DNA of 42,328 nt from Pseudomonadota bacterium (lineage in GTDB: Bacteria > Pseudomonadota > Alphaproteobacteria > Rhizobiales > Beijerinckiaceae), in contig JAJYCZ010000006.1 of the NCBI GenBank assembly GCA_021777915.1, positions 1 through 42,328 on the forward strand. Direction: 5' to 3'. The notes under the pieces were generated by a model. The model saw nothing but the letters and a program-made list of their open reading frames with translations, ran no database searches and was not told where the DNA came from. Within the stretch, counting starts at the first letter, position 1; every line of letters starts with the position of its first letter. Positions 14,786-22,630 of this stretch are shown here, piece after piece. The position numbers were made by a program, and so were the translations under genes.

Positions 14786-16228
14786 TCAATCCCGAGGCAG
14801 GGCCGGCAGGACCAGCACGGCGCGCAGGCCCCCGAGCGGCGATTCGGCGAGCGTCAGGCTTCCGCCATAGGCCGCCGCGAGATCGGCGACGATCGACAGG
14901 CCAAGCCCTGAGCCCGGCTTGCTCTCGTCGAGCCGCCGCCCGCGGCGCAGCGCCTCTTCGCGCCGGTCGGCGGCGAGGCCCGGCCCGTCGTCGTCGATGG
15001 CGAGACGGAAGAACGGGCGGTCCGCATCGCTCGAGGCCACTGATTCCGCCGTCACCCACACCGCGCCGCCCGCCCATTTGCAGGCGTTGTCGATCAGATT
15101 GCCCGCCATATCGTCGAAATCCCGGCCTTCGCCGCGAAAACGCAGATTGGGCGGGCAGTCCACGGCGAGGTCGATCGCCGGATAGATCTTGGCGAAAGCG
15201 CGCGCCATCGCCGCCAGAGCGACCGCCGGATCGGCGGAGGCGCCGATCGCCCCGGCGCGGGTCGCGGCGCGGGCGCGGTCGAGATAGAATTTCACCTGAT
15301 CGCGCATCACCTCGGCCTGTTCCGCGACCCTGCGCGCCAGAGCCGATTCCTCGGCGTCGGACTCGTTGACGATGACGCTCAGCGGCGTTTTCAGGGCGTG
15401 GGCGAGATTGCCGACCTGAATCCGCGCGCGCTCGACGATCTCGCGATTTTGCGCGATCAGCAGATTCAGTTCCTCGGCGAGCGGGGCGACCTCGCTTGGA
15501 AACCGGCCCGAAACCGCCTCCGCCCGCCCCCGCCGCACCGCGACGACCTCCCGGCGCAGCAGGCGCAGCGGGCGCAGGCCGAAACGCACCTGGATCGCCA
15601 CGGCCGCGACCAGCAGCACCGCCAGGATGAAGAACGTGATCCCGAGATCGATGGCGAAGGCCGTCACCTCCTGGTCCACGCTCTGGGTGGTCCCGGCCAC
15701 CTGGACCAGGAAACGCCCCTGGTCGCCGGCGTCGATCTCCTGTTCGAGCATGCGCAGGGGCTTTCTGTCCGGCCCCGCGACATTGCCGCGCCGGGGGCCG
15801 TCGCCGCCCGGCGCCCGGTCGGCGTCGGGCAGGCGCGGCAGGCGGGAGGCGAACAGGGAGCGCGAGGCGCGGATGCCCGGCGGAGTCACGTCGGTCCGGG
15901 TGATCTGCCAGTACCAGCCGGAAAAAGGCAGGTCGAATTGGGGATCGGCGAGCGTTTCCCCATCCGGGGACTCGTCCCGCGCCATGGCGATATCGGCGAC
16001 GAGCGCCCGGAGATAGACGCCGAGCTGGTCGTCGAGCCCGGACTGGGCGTCGTCGCGGTACAGCGCGGTCAGGACCAGACCCGCGACGGTCAGCACGACC
16101 ACGCTCGACAGCACGGAGGAGAAGAACAGCCGCCGCGCGATCGAAGGCGAGGCAAGGCGCGACAGCCGCTCCAGACCGCTGCGCAACCAGGCGGAGCGCC
16201 AAGCCGGAAGCGGGGAAAAAATCTTCAT
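14786..16228 (-). CDS. Sensor histidine kinase, PhoQ-like
   Basis: A 480-aa inner-membrane sensor kinase. Helix 1 is at about residues 37-57; a periplasmic domain follows to about 190; helix 2 is at 195-213, then HAMP-like sequence. The phosphoacceptor motif is NLAHALKTPLSVI with His277, the PhoQ-type form. The ATPase domain has GNLIDNACKWAG, DDDGPGL and GSGLGLSIV. It probably phosphorylates the regulator encoded just upstream; its ATG is one base after that gene's stop. The operon order is PepSY protein, regulator, kinase. The signal is unknown; divalent cation or envelope stress is a guess from PhoQ. Confidence 0.94.
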   Translation of the reverse strand: MKIFSPLPAWRSAWLRSGLERLSRLASPSIARRLFFSSVLSSVVVLTVAGLVLTALYRDDAQSGLDDQLGVYLRALVADIAMARDESPDGETLADPQFDLPFSGWYWQITRTDVTPPGIRASRSLFASRLPRLPDADRAPGGDGPRRGNVAGPDRKPLRMLEQEIDAGDQGRFLVQVAGTTQSVDQEVTAFAIDLGITFFILAVLLVAAVAIQVRFGLRPLRLLRREVVAVRRGRAEAVSGRFPSEVAPLAEELNLLIAQNREIVERARIQVGNLAHALKTPLSVIVNESDAEESALARRVAEQAEVMRDQVKFYLDRARAATRAGAIGASADPAVALAAMARAFAKIYPAIDLAVDCPPNLRFRGEGRDFDDMAGNLIDNACKWAGGAVWVTAESVASSDADRPFFRLAIDDDGPGLAADRREEALRRGRRLDESKPGSGLGLSIVADLAAAYGGSLTLAESPLGGLRAVLVLPALPRD

Positions 16229-16229
16229 C

Positions 16230-16925
16230 CTATTGCGCTTGGCGGGCGGGTTTTTCACCATCGGCCGGCCGCGGCTCCAGCACATAGCCGAGCCCGCGCA
16301 CCGTATGCAGAACGTCCACGCCGAGCTTCTTGCGCAACCGGCCGATAAAAACCTCGATGGTGTTGGAATCGCGGTCAAAATCCTGATCGTACAGATGTTC
16401 GACGATCTCGGTGCGCGACACCACGCGTCCCGCGTGGTGCATGAGATAGGCGAGCAGGCGATATTCGTGCGAGGTCAGCTTGACCGGCGCGCCGTCCACC
16501 GTGACCCGCCCATTGCGGGTGTCGAGCGCCACCGGCCCGCAGGCCAGTTCGCTCGAAGCGTGGCCGGCGGCGCGCCGCAGCAGCGCGCGCAGGCGGGCGA
16601 GGACCTCCTCGACGTGGAAGGGCTTGGCGACATAATCATCGGCGCCGGCGTCGAAGCCGCGCACCTTTTCGGTCCAGCCGTCGCGGGCGGTCAGGATCAA
16701 TACGGGCATGGCGCGTCCGGCCTTGCGCCAGGCGGTGAGCACGGAGATCCCGTCGATCTTGGGCAGGCCGATGTCGAGCACCACCGCGTCATAGGGCTCG
16801 GTGTCGCCAAGGAAATGGCCTTCCTCGCCGTCAAAGGCCGAGTCGACGGCGTAACCAGCCGATTCCAGCGCGGCCACGAGCTGTCGGTTGAGGTTCTTGT
16901 CGTCCTCGATCACGAGAAGGCGCAA
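16230..16925 (-). CDS. Response regulator, OmpR/PhoP family
   Basis: A 231-aa DNA-binding regulator. The receiver domain has acidic residues EDD at 7-9, the phosphorylated Asp51 (VVLDIGLP), Thr79 (ILTARDG) and Lys101 (VAKPFH). The C-terminal winged helix (about 128-218) includes LTSHEYRLLAYLMHHAGRVV and IEVFIGRLRKKLG. The tail DGEKPARQAQ is extra. It is the partner of the kinase that begins 1 base later and follows the PepSY gene by 12 bases. The pair is most like PhoP/PhoQ among known systems, but the regulon is not known. Confidence 0.95.
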   Translation of the reverse strand: MRLLVIEDDKNLNRQLVAALESAGYAVDSAFDGEEGHFLGDTEPYDAVVLDIGLPKIDGISVLTAWRKAGRAMPVLILTARDGWTEKVRGFDAGADDYVAKPFHVEEVLARLRALLRRAAGHASSELACGPVALDTRNGRVTVDGAPVKLTSHEYRLLAYLMHHAGRVVSRTEIVEHLYDQDFDRDSNTIEVFIGRLRKKLGVDVLHTVRGLGYVLEPRPADGEKPARQAQ

Positions 16926-16937
16926 TGTCGTCTCCCA

Positions 16938-17402
16938 TCAATGCGGATTCCGGGCGCCGACAACCCGGCCCGTCGCGGCGTTCATGAAAACGCGAACCAA
17001 GGCGCCGTTATGGCGCAGCAGGCTGATCACATAGATATCGTCATTGCCCCAGCGGCACAATTTTCCGGCCAGAACCTCGGCGCCGGTGAGCGACGAGGCC
17101 TTGAGCATCATTTCGAAGGCGGGGCGCAGTTTCTGGCTGGCGACGCGCTCCCGGGTTTCCGCCGCCGAATAGCATTTGCCCGGACCCGGCGGAGGCCCGG
17201 CGGGCGCGGCGCTGCGCTCGCCGGCCGGCGGCGGCGCGGCGACCACATAGGCGCCGGGTCCGAAAAGGCGCGGGCCGGCGATTCGGGGCGCCCCCAGCCC
17301 CCAGCCGCCGAAATGCGATCCGTCGGCGCGCGCGACGCCCGCGCCCGGCGCGACCGCGCCGAGGAGGCAGAACAGCAACGCCAGAGCGCGTGATCTTGAC
17401 AT
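16938..17402 (-). CDS. Secreted PepSY-like protein
   Basis: A 154-aa protein with a signal peptide (MSRSRALALLFCLLGAV..., cleavage near ARA-DG at about residue 27) and a Pro/Gly/Ala-rich stretch. The C-terminal domain runs CYSAAETRERVASQ to VFMNAATGRVVGARNPH and resembles PepSY domains, whose members often inhibit proteases or sense envelope state. Two Cys (in CYSAAE and KLCRWG) may form a disulfide. It is the first gene of the operon with the PhoP-like regulator, suggesting that it feeds into or is controlled by the two-component system; this is inference. Confidence 0.8.
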   Translation of the reverse strand: MSRSRALALLFCLLGAVAPGAGVARADGSHFGGWGLGAPRIAGPRLFGPGAYVVAAPPPAGERSAAPAGPPPGPGKCYSAAETRERVASQKLRPAFEMMLKASSLTGAEVLAGKLCRWGNDDIYVISLLRHNGALVRVFMNAATGRVVGARNPH

Positions 17403-17557
17403 GCCTTAGTTTGGACACGGGAATCTGAATGCGGCGTGAACCATTACGGCCTTTTTGCGGCTCGCCTTCGGCCACCCGAAAAGCCAGATCCAGTCGAGGT
17501 TTGGCCGCAATCCCGGCCTTGAATGCGCTCATCGGGCGCTCAACGCGAGAGGCAGGC

Positions 17558-18100
17558 ATGAAGGCGGATCTGGTCGCGGATTTTCAAGCATTGCCGTCGC
17601 GGCTGAAGATCGCCGGCGCCCTCACTTTCGCCGCGCTGGCCCTCATGGCCCTCGATGCCGGCCTGGTTGGGTTGTCTCCGCGCGATCCGCCGCGAACGGC
17701 GCCGGCGCGGGTCGAAGCCCCTCCGCCGGCAGGCCTGCGCAATCTCGCTTATTATCCCGAACAGCTCGCGGCGCTGACCAGCATCGCCGATTTCGAGCCC
17801 AGGGCGGACAGCGGCGTCGCGGCCATTCCGGCCGCCGAACCGCCGGGGCCGGTCGCGCGCAAGCCGATTCGCCATGTCGCGGCGACGGCCCCGGTCCGCG
17901 TCCCACGGCAGGCCGATGCGCCGGCGGCGGCGCCGGCCCCGGCGACGCAAGCGGCCGAAAGCCCGGTCAAAATTCTCGGCCTCTCGCTTCCGCAAACCAC
18001 CGCCATCGACGCGCGCGTCGTCGCCGTTCGCGAGTCCGCGTCCCATCTGGGCGAGGCGGCGAGGGATCTGGGCGGGCGGATCGCGACATTCTGGCGCTAG
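17558..18100 (+). CDS. Hypothetical single-pass membrane protein
   Basis: A 180-aa protein with one N-terminal membrane helix (about residues 20-42, GALTFAALALMALDAGLVGL), then a Pro/Ala-rich periplasmic region and a C-terminal part with VKILGLSLPQTTAID and ESASHLGEAARDLGGRIATFWR. No family is recognised. GAGAGGCAGG precedes the ATG. It is divergent from the PepSY-regulator operon and 111 bases before the DUF1214 gene. The Ala/Pro-rich linker suggests a spacer reaching into the periplasm. Coding is supported by the RBS and frame rather than homology. Confidence 0.65.
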   Translation: MKADLVADFQALPSRLKIAGALTFAALALMALDAGLVGLSPRDPPRTAPARVEAPPPAGLRNLAYYPEQLAALTSIADFEPRADSGVAAIPAAEPPGPVARKPIRHVAATAPVRVPRQADAPAAAPAPATQAAESPVKILGLSLPQTTAIDARVVAVRESASHLGEAARDLGGRIATFWR

Positions 18101-18211
18101 AAACAAGGCGGTCGCCCAGCCGCTTGTCATCCGATCGGGCTTTGTGCCAGGAATGGGCGCGGGAGCGGCGCGGGGCGCCGGATTTGGCGCGGGGCGTCCG
18201 AGGATCGAGCA

Positions 18212-18790
18212 TTGAGCGGTTTGAAAGCCTTGCCCCTTGCCACGATCGCCGCGCTGGCGCTCGGCTCGGCGGCGACGCTGTTCTCGCTGCAGGGCGGCCC
18301 CGGCTTCGGCGCCGTCCGCCTCGGCGCCTGGACGAGTTGGCCGCAGGTCGGCGATTCCGACATAGATCCCTATGCGCGCGCAAGCCTCGCAGTGGACGGC
18401 GCGCTGCCCCTCGGCTCCCGGGAGGGCGTCGCCTTCATCGCCACGACCGACGACGAGGGCGCCCCGCTTGACGCGCGCTGCGACTATCGCATTTCCGGCG
18501 CCGCCCCCGCCGCCCGTTTCTGGACCCTCGGCGCCTATGACGTCGACGGCCATCTGCGCCCCAACCTCGCCCATCGGCACGGGCTGACCTCCGCCGCCCT
18601 GCTGCGCGACTCCGACGGCGATTTCGTCGTCGAGGCGGCGCGCGGCGCGCGGCCCGGCAACTGGCTGCCCCTGGGGGAAAAAAGCCGCTTCATCCTGATC
18701 CTGCGCGCCTATCAGGCGAAGACCAGCGCCATCGGCGACGCCTATCAGGGCATGAGCGTCCCCTCGATCGCGCGGGGCAATTGCTCATGA
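18212..18790 (+). CDS. DUF1214-type membrane-anchored protein
   Basis: A 192-aa protein beginning at a TTG preceded by GAGGATCGAG. A hydrophobic N-terminal anchor (about residues 5-25) is followed by a periplasmic domain with DIDPYARASLAVDGALPLG, the characteristic DPYARA pattern of DUF1214, then ARFWTLGAYD and a C-terminal RFILILRAYQ. The function of the family is unknown; in alphaproteobacteria it is often paired with a DUF1254-type protein. Its stop overlaps the next start (ATGA), so the two are translationally coupled. The TTG start is the least certain part. Confidence 0.8.
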   Translation: MSGLKALPLATIAALALGSAATLFSLQGGPGFGAVRLGAWTSWPQVGDSDIDPYARASLAVDGALPLGSREGVAFIATTDDEGAPLDARCDYRISGAAPAARFWTLGAYDVDGHLRPNLAHRHGLTSAALLRDSDGDFVVEAARGARPGNWLPLGEKSRFILILRAYQAKTSAIGDAYQGMSVPSIARGNCS

Positions 18791-19470
18791 CCGAAACGCT
18801 CTCCGATTCTCCCCGCGTCGCAGGGACGCGACGCTTGTCCTGGTCGCGCGTCGGGCGCGAAAAGCAGATCGACCGCGCGGTCCGCGCCATTCCCTGGGTC
18901 CTGGGCGCCCTGTTCGGCGCCGTCGCGCTCCACCTGCTGACGATCCTCGCCTTGCCCACTTTATGGCCCGGCGCGCCCTATCGCGCGCTGGCGGCGGGGC
19001 TCCCGCTCGGCAAAACCGCCATCCTTCCCCGCCCCGACCCGGACAGCCTGGGGGCGGCCTTTCCCGATCCCTTCGCGGCCACGGCCCTGTGCCGCTTCGA
19101 TCTGTCCCAGGGGTCGGCGCGGATTCGCGCCCAGGTCGACGGCGCCCACCCTTTCTCGATTTCGGTGCGCCTGACCGACGGCACGATCATCTATTCGGGC
19201 AACGACCGCGACGCGCCGTCCGGGCGGTTCAACATCAGGATCGTCACTCAGAAACAGGCCGACGCGGAAGACGTTTCGCAGACTTCCGGCGGCGACGCGG
19301 CGCCAGCCCCCGGCCAAAGCGGCGCGGCGGAGGGCGAATTGCGTCTGACGTCGCCGAATTTGCGGGGATTTGTGGTTTTTCGCGCGCTCGCTTCGCGCGA
19401 GGAGGACTATGACGCCGCCGGATCGGCGCTGGCGACCGCGCAATGCGCGATGGAAAAACCGTCGCCCTGA
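18787..19470 (+). CDS. DUF1254-type integral membrane protein
   Basis: A 227-aa protein coupled by a 4-base overlap to the DUF1214 gene. After a basic N-terminus it has one membrane helix (about residues 35-57, VLGALFGAVALHLLTILALP) and a periplasmic domain with PDPFAATALCRFDLSQGSARI, FSISVRLTDGTIIYSGNDR and FRALASREEDYDAA. The pair corresponds to uncharacterised predicted membrane proteins widespread in rhizobia. A Gly/Ala-rich insertion (SGGDAAPAPGQSGAAEG) splits the domain. Function unknown; a common envelope role with its partner is likely. Confidence 0.8.
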   Translation: MTETLSDSPRVAGTRRLSWSRVGREKQIDRAVRAIPWVLGALFGAVALHLLTILALPTLWPGAPYRALAAGLPLGKTAILPRPDPDSLGAAFPDPFAATALCRFDLSQGSARIRAQVDGAHPFSISVRLTDGTIIYSGNDRDAPSGRFNIRIVTQKQADAEDVSQTSGGDAAPAPGQSGAAEGELRLTSPNLRGFVVFRALASREEDYDAAGSALATAQCAMEKPSP

Positions 19471-19487
19471 GGGCAAGGGGAAGGATG

Positions 19488-19679
19488 TCAGGCGCGTTTC
19501 CCGCGGCGGGTCTTGCGCAGGCAGCGGCCCTCGGAGGTCCGGCCCTTCGGCCCGTCGGCGCCGTCGTCGTGATGGACGTAGCGAACGCCAAGGAAGAACA
19601 GGATTCGCGCCGAGCCCTGCGGCGGAGCGGCGGCGGCGCGGGACCGCCTGGCGATGCGGAATGGCACGATTTCGCCCAT
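19488..19679 (-). CDS. Small conserved alphaproteobacterial protein
   Basis: From the ATG at 19679 the product has 63 aa: MGEIVPFRIARR..., a central ARILFFLGVRYVHHDD, and a basic C-terminus. Similar small proteins with IVPF near the start and ILFF-GVRY in the middle occur in rhizobia; the function is unknown. GAGGTCAGGG precedes this ATG. The frame is open to an ATG at 19799 without an RBS, so the shorter form is preferred. It converges on the DUF1254-type gene. Confidence 0.6.
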   Translation of the reverse strand: MGEIVPFRIARRSRAAAAPPQGSARILFFLGVRYVHHDDGADGPKGRTSEGRCLRKTRRGKRA

Positions 19680-19750
19680 GTCCCTGACCTCTGGCCCTAT
19701 CTTCTGGTCCCCGCCGCTCGAATCGTCGCGTCCGGCGGGCCGCGGAAATT

Positions 19751-19796
19751 GAACAGGCGCATCCGTTAAGAATTTATCGTCGAATTTCGCCTGTTC
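19751..19796. repeat. 9-base inverted repeat in divergent promoter region
   Basis: Arms gaacaggcg (19751-19759) and cgcctgttc (19788-19796) are perfect complements around a 28-base AT-rich centre. The repeat lies between the small gene (leftward) and the DUF2336 gene (rightward). It may be a divergent operator or an RNA hairpin; no regulator is assigned. Confidence 0.4.
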
Positions 19797-19880
19797 CATT
19801 AATGAGTGGTGATGGTTAATGATGCGTCAATAAAGCTTGGCTAGGGTCGGCCGATCCAAAGATTTTCGGAAGTCAGGCCG

Positions 19881-20984
19881 ATGCCGACCGACATTTACGC
19901 CCGCCTGCGCGAGCTTGCCGCCTCATCCGACTCCAAGCCGGCGGAAATGCGCCCCGTTCTGCTGCGCGTCATCACCGACCTTTTCGCCCTGCATGGGCTG
20001 CATACCAGCGATGAACTGCGCCTTTACGAGGAAATGGCCGGCAAGCTGATCGCGGGCGCCGACGAATCGGTCCTGACCCATGTGGCGCGCAAATTGTCGC
20101 GCTGCCTCGACGCCCCGCCAGCCGTGCTGGAGCGCATTCGCGCCCGCGGCGGCCAACCGGCGCGCGAGCTCCTGCACAAAAGTCCGTTGATCGAACGCCG
20201 CGACCTGCGGGAGATCGCGGCGGGCGGCGCCTGCGACCAGGCCTGCGCCGTGGCCGGCCGCGACGATCTCGACCGCGAAACCGCCCGCCTTCTCGCCGCC
20301 CGTCCCGAGCGCGAAATTTTACGCGCGCTGGCCGCCAACCCGAGGGCGCCGCTCGGGCCGCAGGACATCCGCCTGCTCGCCGCGCGCGGCCGTTTTGACC
20401 CCGAACTGGCGCGCGCCCTGCTCGGGCGCGGCGAGCCGACGATCGACGAACTGCCGCTCTTTTCCTTCGCCGGCCCGCCGGAGCGCGCCGCGCTGCTGCT
20501 GCTGGCGCTGGAGGCCAATCTCGTCCATGCGGGGCGGCCGGAACCCGGAGCCCCCCTCGACGCCGAAACGGCGGAACGCGTCGAGGCGGCTGCTTTTGAC
20601 GGCAAGCGCGGCGCATTTGCGAAAATCCTGGCCGAACGGCTGCACTGTGGCCAGTTGCTGGCGCGGCGGATCGTCGACGACGAGGAGGGCGACGCGCTCG
20701 CCCTCGCCTTCGTGGCCATCGGCCTGCCCCGCGAGGCCTGCGCCCGCATCCTGCTCGGCGCTTTTCCCCGAATCGGCGAATCGCCGGAGGCGTTCGACCG
20801 CGTGATGCGGCTGGTCAGAACGGTTCCGCGCCGCGTCGCCCTGCGCATGATCGACGCCATGGCCGGCCCGTCGGGCCCCCAAGCCCCAAGCCCGGCCCGC
20901 GCCTCCCTGCCCCTGCCCACGCCGGAATGGCGGAGCGCCGGCGCGACGGAGGCCGCGCCAACGCCGAAACCAGGCCGCGCCTGA
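19881..20984 (+). CDS. DUF2336 domain protein
   Basis: A 367-aa soluble, helical, Ala/Leu/Arg-rich protein of the DUF2336 family, seen in many alphaproteobacteria and of unknown function. HEAT-like helical repeats are suggested by recurring patterns such as LTHVARKLSRCLDAPPAVL, LRALAANPRAPLGPQDIRLLA and AGRDDLDRETARLLAARP. The C-terminus is Pro-rich. Length is normal. It is monocistronic. An AT-rich, foreign-looking gene begins about 260-320 bases downstream, so its 3' flank may be an insertion boundary. Confidence 0.85.
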   Translation: MPTDIYARLRELAASSDSKPAEMRPVLLRVITDLFALHGLHTSDELRLYEEMAGKLIAGADESVLTHVARKLSRCLDAPPAVLERIRARGGQPARELLHKSPLIERRDLREIAAGGACDQACAVAGRDDLDRETARLLAARPEREILRALAANPRAPLGPQDIRLLAARGRFDPELARALLGRGEPTIDELPLFSFAGPPERAALLLLALEANLVHAGRPEPGAPLDAETAERVEAAAFDGKRGAFAKILAERLHCGQLLARRIVDDEEGDALALAFVAIGLPREACARILLGAFPRIGESPEAFDRVMRLVRTVPRRVALRMIDAMAGPSGPQAPSPARASLPLPTPEWRSAGATEAAPTPKPGRA

Positions 20985-21243
20985 ACCGGCCGCGCGAACA
21001 AGCCGCCCGCCACCGGCGCCCGCCCGCTCATGGGCGCGAAGGGCGGGAAGCAGGCGTGGGGCGGATGGACGAAGAAGGCCCGATAGCGGCCCGACCCCAA
21101 ATCCACGACCCCAGGGGGCGCTTCCAGGGTGGCCAACATCGCGTCGGAACACTCGGCCAGCTTCAGATTGGAATAGGTGCCGACTTCGTCGGATTGATAC
21201 AAATCCGCTATGAATCCGCTTGGACGACCTTAACGTGTTAAAA
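20985..21243. other. Junction region; coding-like minus-strand stretch
   Basis: Between DUF2336 and the AT-rich gene. On the minus strand a frame from about 21229 reads GFIADLYQSDEVGTYSNL, then DAMLATLEAPPGVVDLGSG and YRAFFVHPPHACF, which looks protein-like, but it has no good start and no stop before it runs antisense into DUF2336. It may be a remnant of a gene cut by insertion of the AT-rich segment. Nothing else seen. Confidence 0.3.
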
Positions 21244-21300
21244 ATGGCTTTCATTTATGGATACGGCGCATCATGCAATAATACATTTTGGCGGCAAATT

Positions 21301-22020
21301 ATGCCAACTGAACGGCGAAATATGATATTCGTTATTACGGTTGCTATAGTAGCAATTGCTATTCTTCAAGAATTGTACAATCATTCCGCTGAACTCTCAG
21401 ATGCTGTAATGATTTTGTTTTCTTCTGTCGTCTGCCTATCGGTTACTGGATGGGGATTCGCCGGAGCGAAAGCACAGTCAAAACCAAATATTATTATATT
21501 TTCGGCGCTTACGTTTGTGTTTGGCATGAGTATGCTAACGATTTCTATGCATAGGTATCCACCACTTGATTACTTCTCAGTGGGAAGTGTTTCTGTGTTC
21601 GCCTTTTTGACGCTGTCCCTTGGCGTTTCATGGAAAGCTGTCCGTAATTACGCAGCTAAAGAACCCCCTAGCGGCTCTGCATACGGTGGGGCTGGAATTA
21701 ATAATGCCGCTGCGATTTATTTATTTTTTGGCATTCTATTTTTTCAACCACTATGTCTTCTTTTCAATGGTCAGGGAAACGCCCGCCCGGTGCTTGTCGT
21801 TCCTGGGACAATAGCTGACCTGTATCAGACCGGCGGGAGAGGTGTTGTTTATTATGTCGTTTTTACAGGTCCTGCCGCACACTTCAGTTCTACGGGCGCC
21901 GCCGGTGAGTTTGTTGTCACCGCAAAAACTTACCTCAGTTCCCACGTCGGGATGCAGCGCTGCGTTATGATCCATACAGGCCTTTTGAGGTTTAGGTGGT
22001 GGGAAATCAAAGATTGCTAA
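21301..22020 (+). CDS. AT-rich foreign membrane protein, unknown
   Basis: A 239-aa protein (258 aa from the ATG at 21244) whose AT-rich codons differ sharply from all neighbours. Five hydrophobic segments are visible: IFVITVAIVAIAILQ, VMILFSSVVCLSVTGWGF, IIIFSALTFVFGMSML, VGSVSVFAFLTLSLGV and AIYLFFGILFFQPLCLLF. A C-terminal soluble part of about 80 residues contains VVPGTIADLYQ and VYYVVFTGPAAHF and ends RWWEIKDC. No family is recognised. Start is uncertain: 21301 has GGCGG upstream, 21244 has none. It stands alone and is probably horizontally acquired. A defence effector or transporter accessory role cannot be told from sequence. Confidence 0.65.
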   Translation: MPTERRNMIFVITVAIVAIAILQELYNHSAELSDAVMILFSSVVCLSVTGWGFAGAKAQSKPNIIIFSALTFVFGMSMLTISMHRYPPLDYFSVGSVSVFAFLTLSLGVSWKAVRNYAAKEPPSGSAYGGAGINNAAAIYLFFGILFFQPLCLLFNGQGNARPVLVVPGTIADLYQTGGRGVVYYVVFTGPAAHFSSTGAAGEFVVTAKTYLSSHVGMQRCVMIHTGLLRFRWWEIKDC

Positions 22021-22276
22021 AGTATCAGTTTTCATAAGTCGCGTTTTGGTGGCCATTTTCGAACACTGCCTGAAGCTGTCGTAGGAGCGGCCGGCAACAT
22101 CCGCTTAGTATACCTCAGGAGACGTCACGAACACAGGGCGACGGGCTGCTTCGGGTCGACTGCGGGCCTCCGCGGATGACGGAGACGGTCGCCGATCGAA
22201 AGATTTCGATGGCTCGAATCCTCCGTCTCCCCGGCGCCTTTACGAAACGGCGACATTCGTTCCCGCGCGCGCCCAT
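22021..22276. other. Intergenic region with nested hairpin
   Basis: Composition returns from AT-rich to GC-rich here. Outer arms ggagacgg (22181-22188) and ccgtctcc (22223-22230) pair perfectly; within them atcgaaa (22195-22201) pairs with tttcgat (22204-22210). No T tract follows in either direction. It could be a processed 3' end of the DUF1491 operon, a structured RNA, or a repeat-family unit. Confidence 0.4.
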
Positions 22277-22612
22277 TCACACGAGGTCGAGAAAATGCCG
22301 GCCCGCCCGGTCCTCGACTTCGACGATCCACAGGTCCGGATCGAAATTCATCTCTTTGCTCAGGCGCGCCTCGACGGCGGCCCCGTCGATCCATTCGTCA
22401 TTATGGGCGCGCGAAAAGAGCCGCGCCACGTCGTCGCGGGCCTCGCTCTGCGGCGCGGGCGCGAACAGGGCGGCGGTTCCATCGAGCCGGTCGATCTTGA
22501 CGAAAATCGCGCCCGCCTCGGCGGCGCCGCGCCGCCGCAGATAAGCGGCGACATCGGCGCTGGCGCAGCGGCGCAGATAAGCCGCGACCCAGATGTCGGA
22601 GCGCAGGCGCAT
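22277..22612 (-). CDS. DUF1491 family protein
   Basis: A 111-aa cytosolic protein with the family start RSDIWVAAYLRRC, then GAAEAGAIFVKIDRLDGTAALFAPAPQ and a C-terminal DPDLWIVEVEDRAGRHFLDLV. Homologues are small, restricted mainly to alphaproteobacteria, and uncharacterised. It is the last gene of the operon kinase, peptidoglycan-binding protein, DUF1491, following the second by 18 bases. The conserved neighbourhood suggests a cell-envelope or cell-cycle connection, which is inference. Confidence 0.88.
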   Translation of the reverse strand: MRLRSDIWVAAYLRRCASADVAAYLRRRGAAEAGAIFVKIDRLDGTAALFAPAPQSEARDDVARLFSRAHNDEWIDGAAVEARLSKEMNFDPDLWIVEVEDRAGRHFLDLV

Positions 22613-22630
22613 GGCGCGGGCCTTTCGCCC

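Noticed and set aside
14645-14911. 88-codon plus-strand frame
   Set aside because: Arg/Pro-rich, mostly antisense to the PhoQ-like kinase end, no RBS and no motif.
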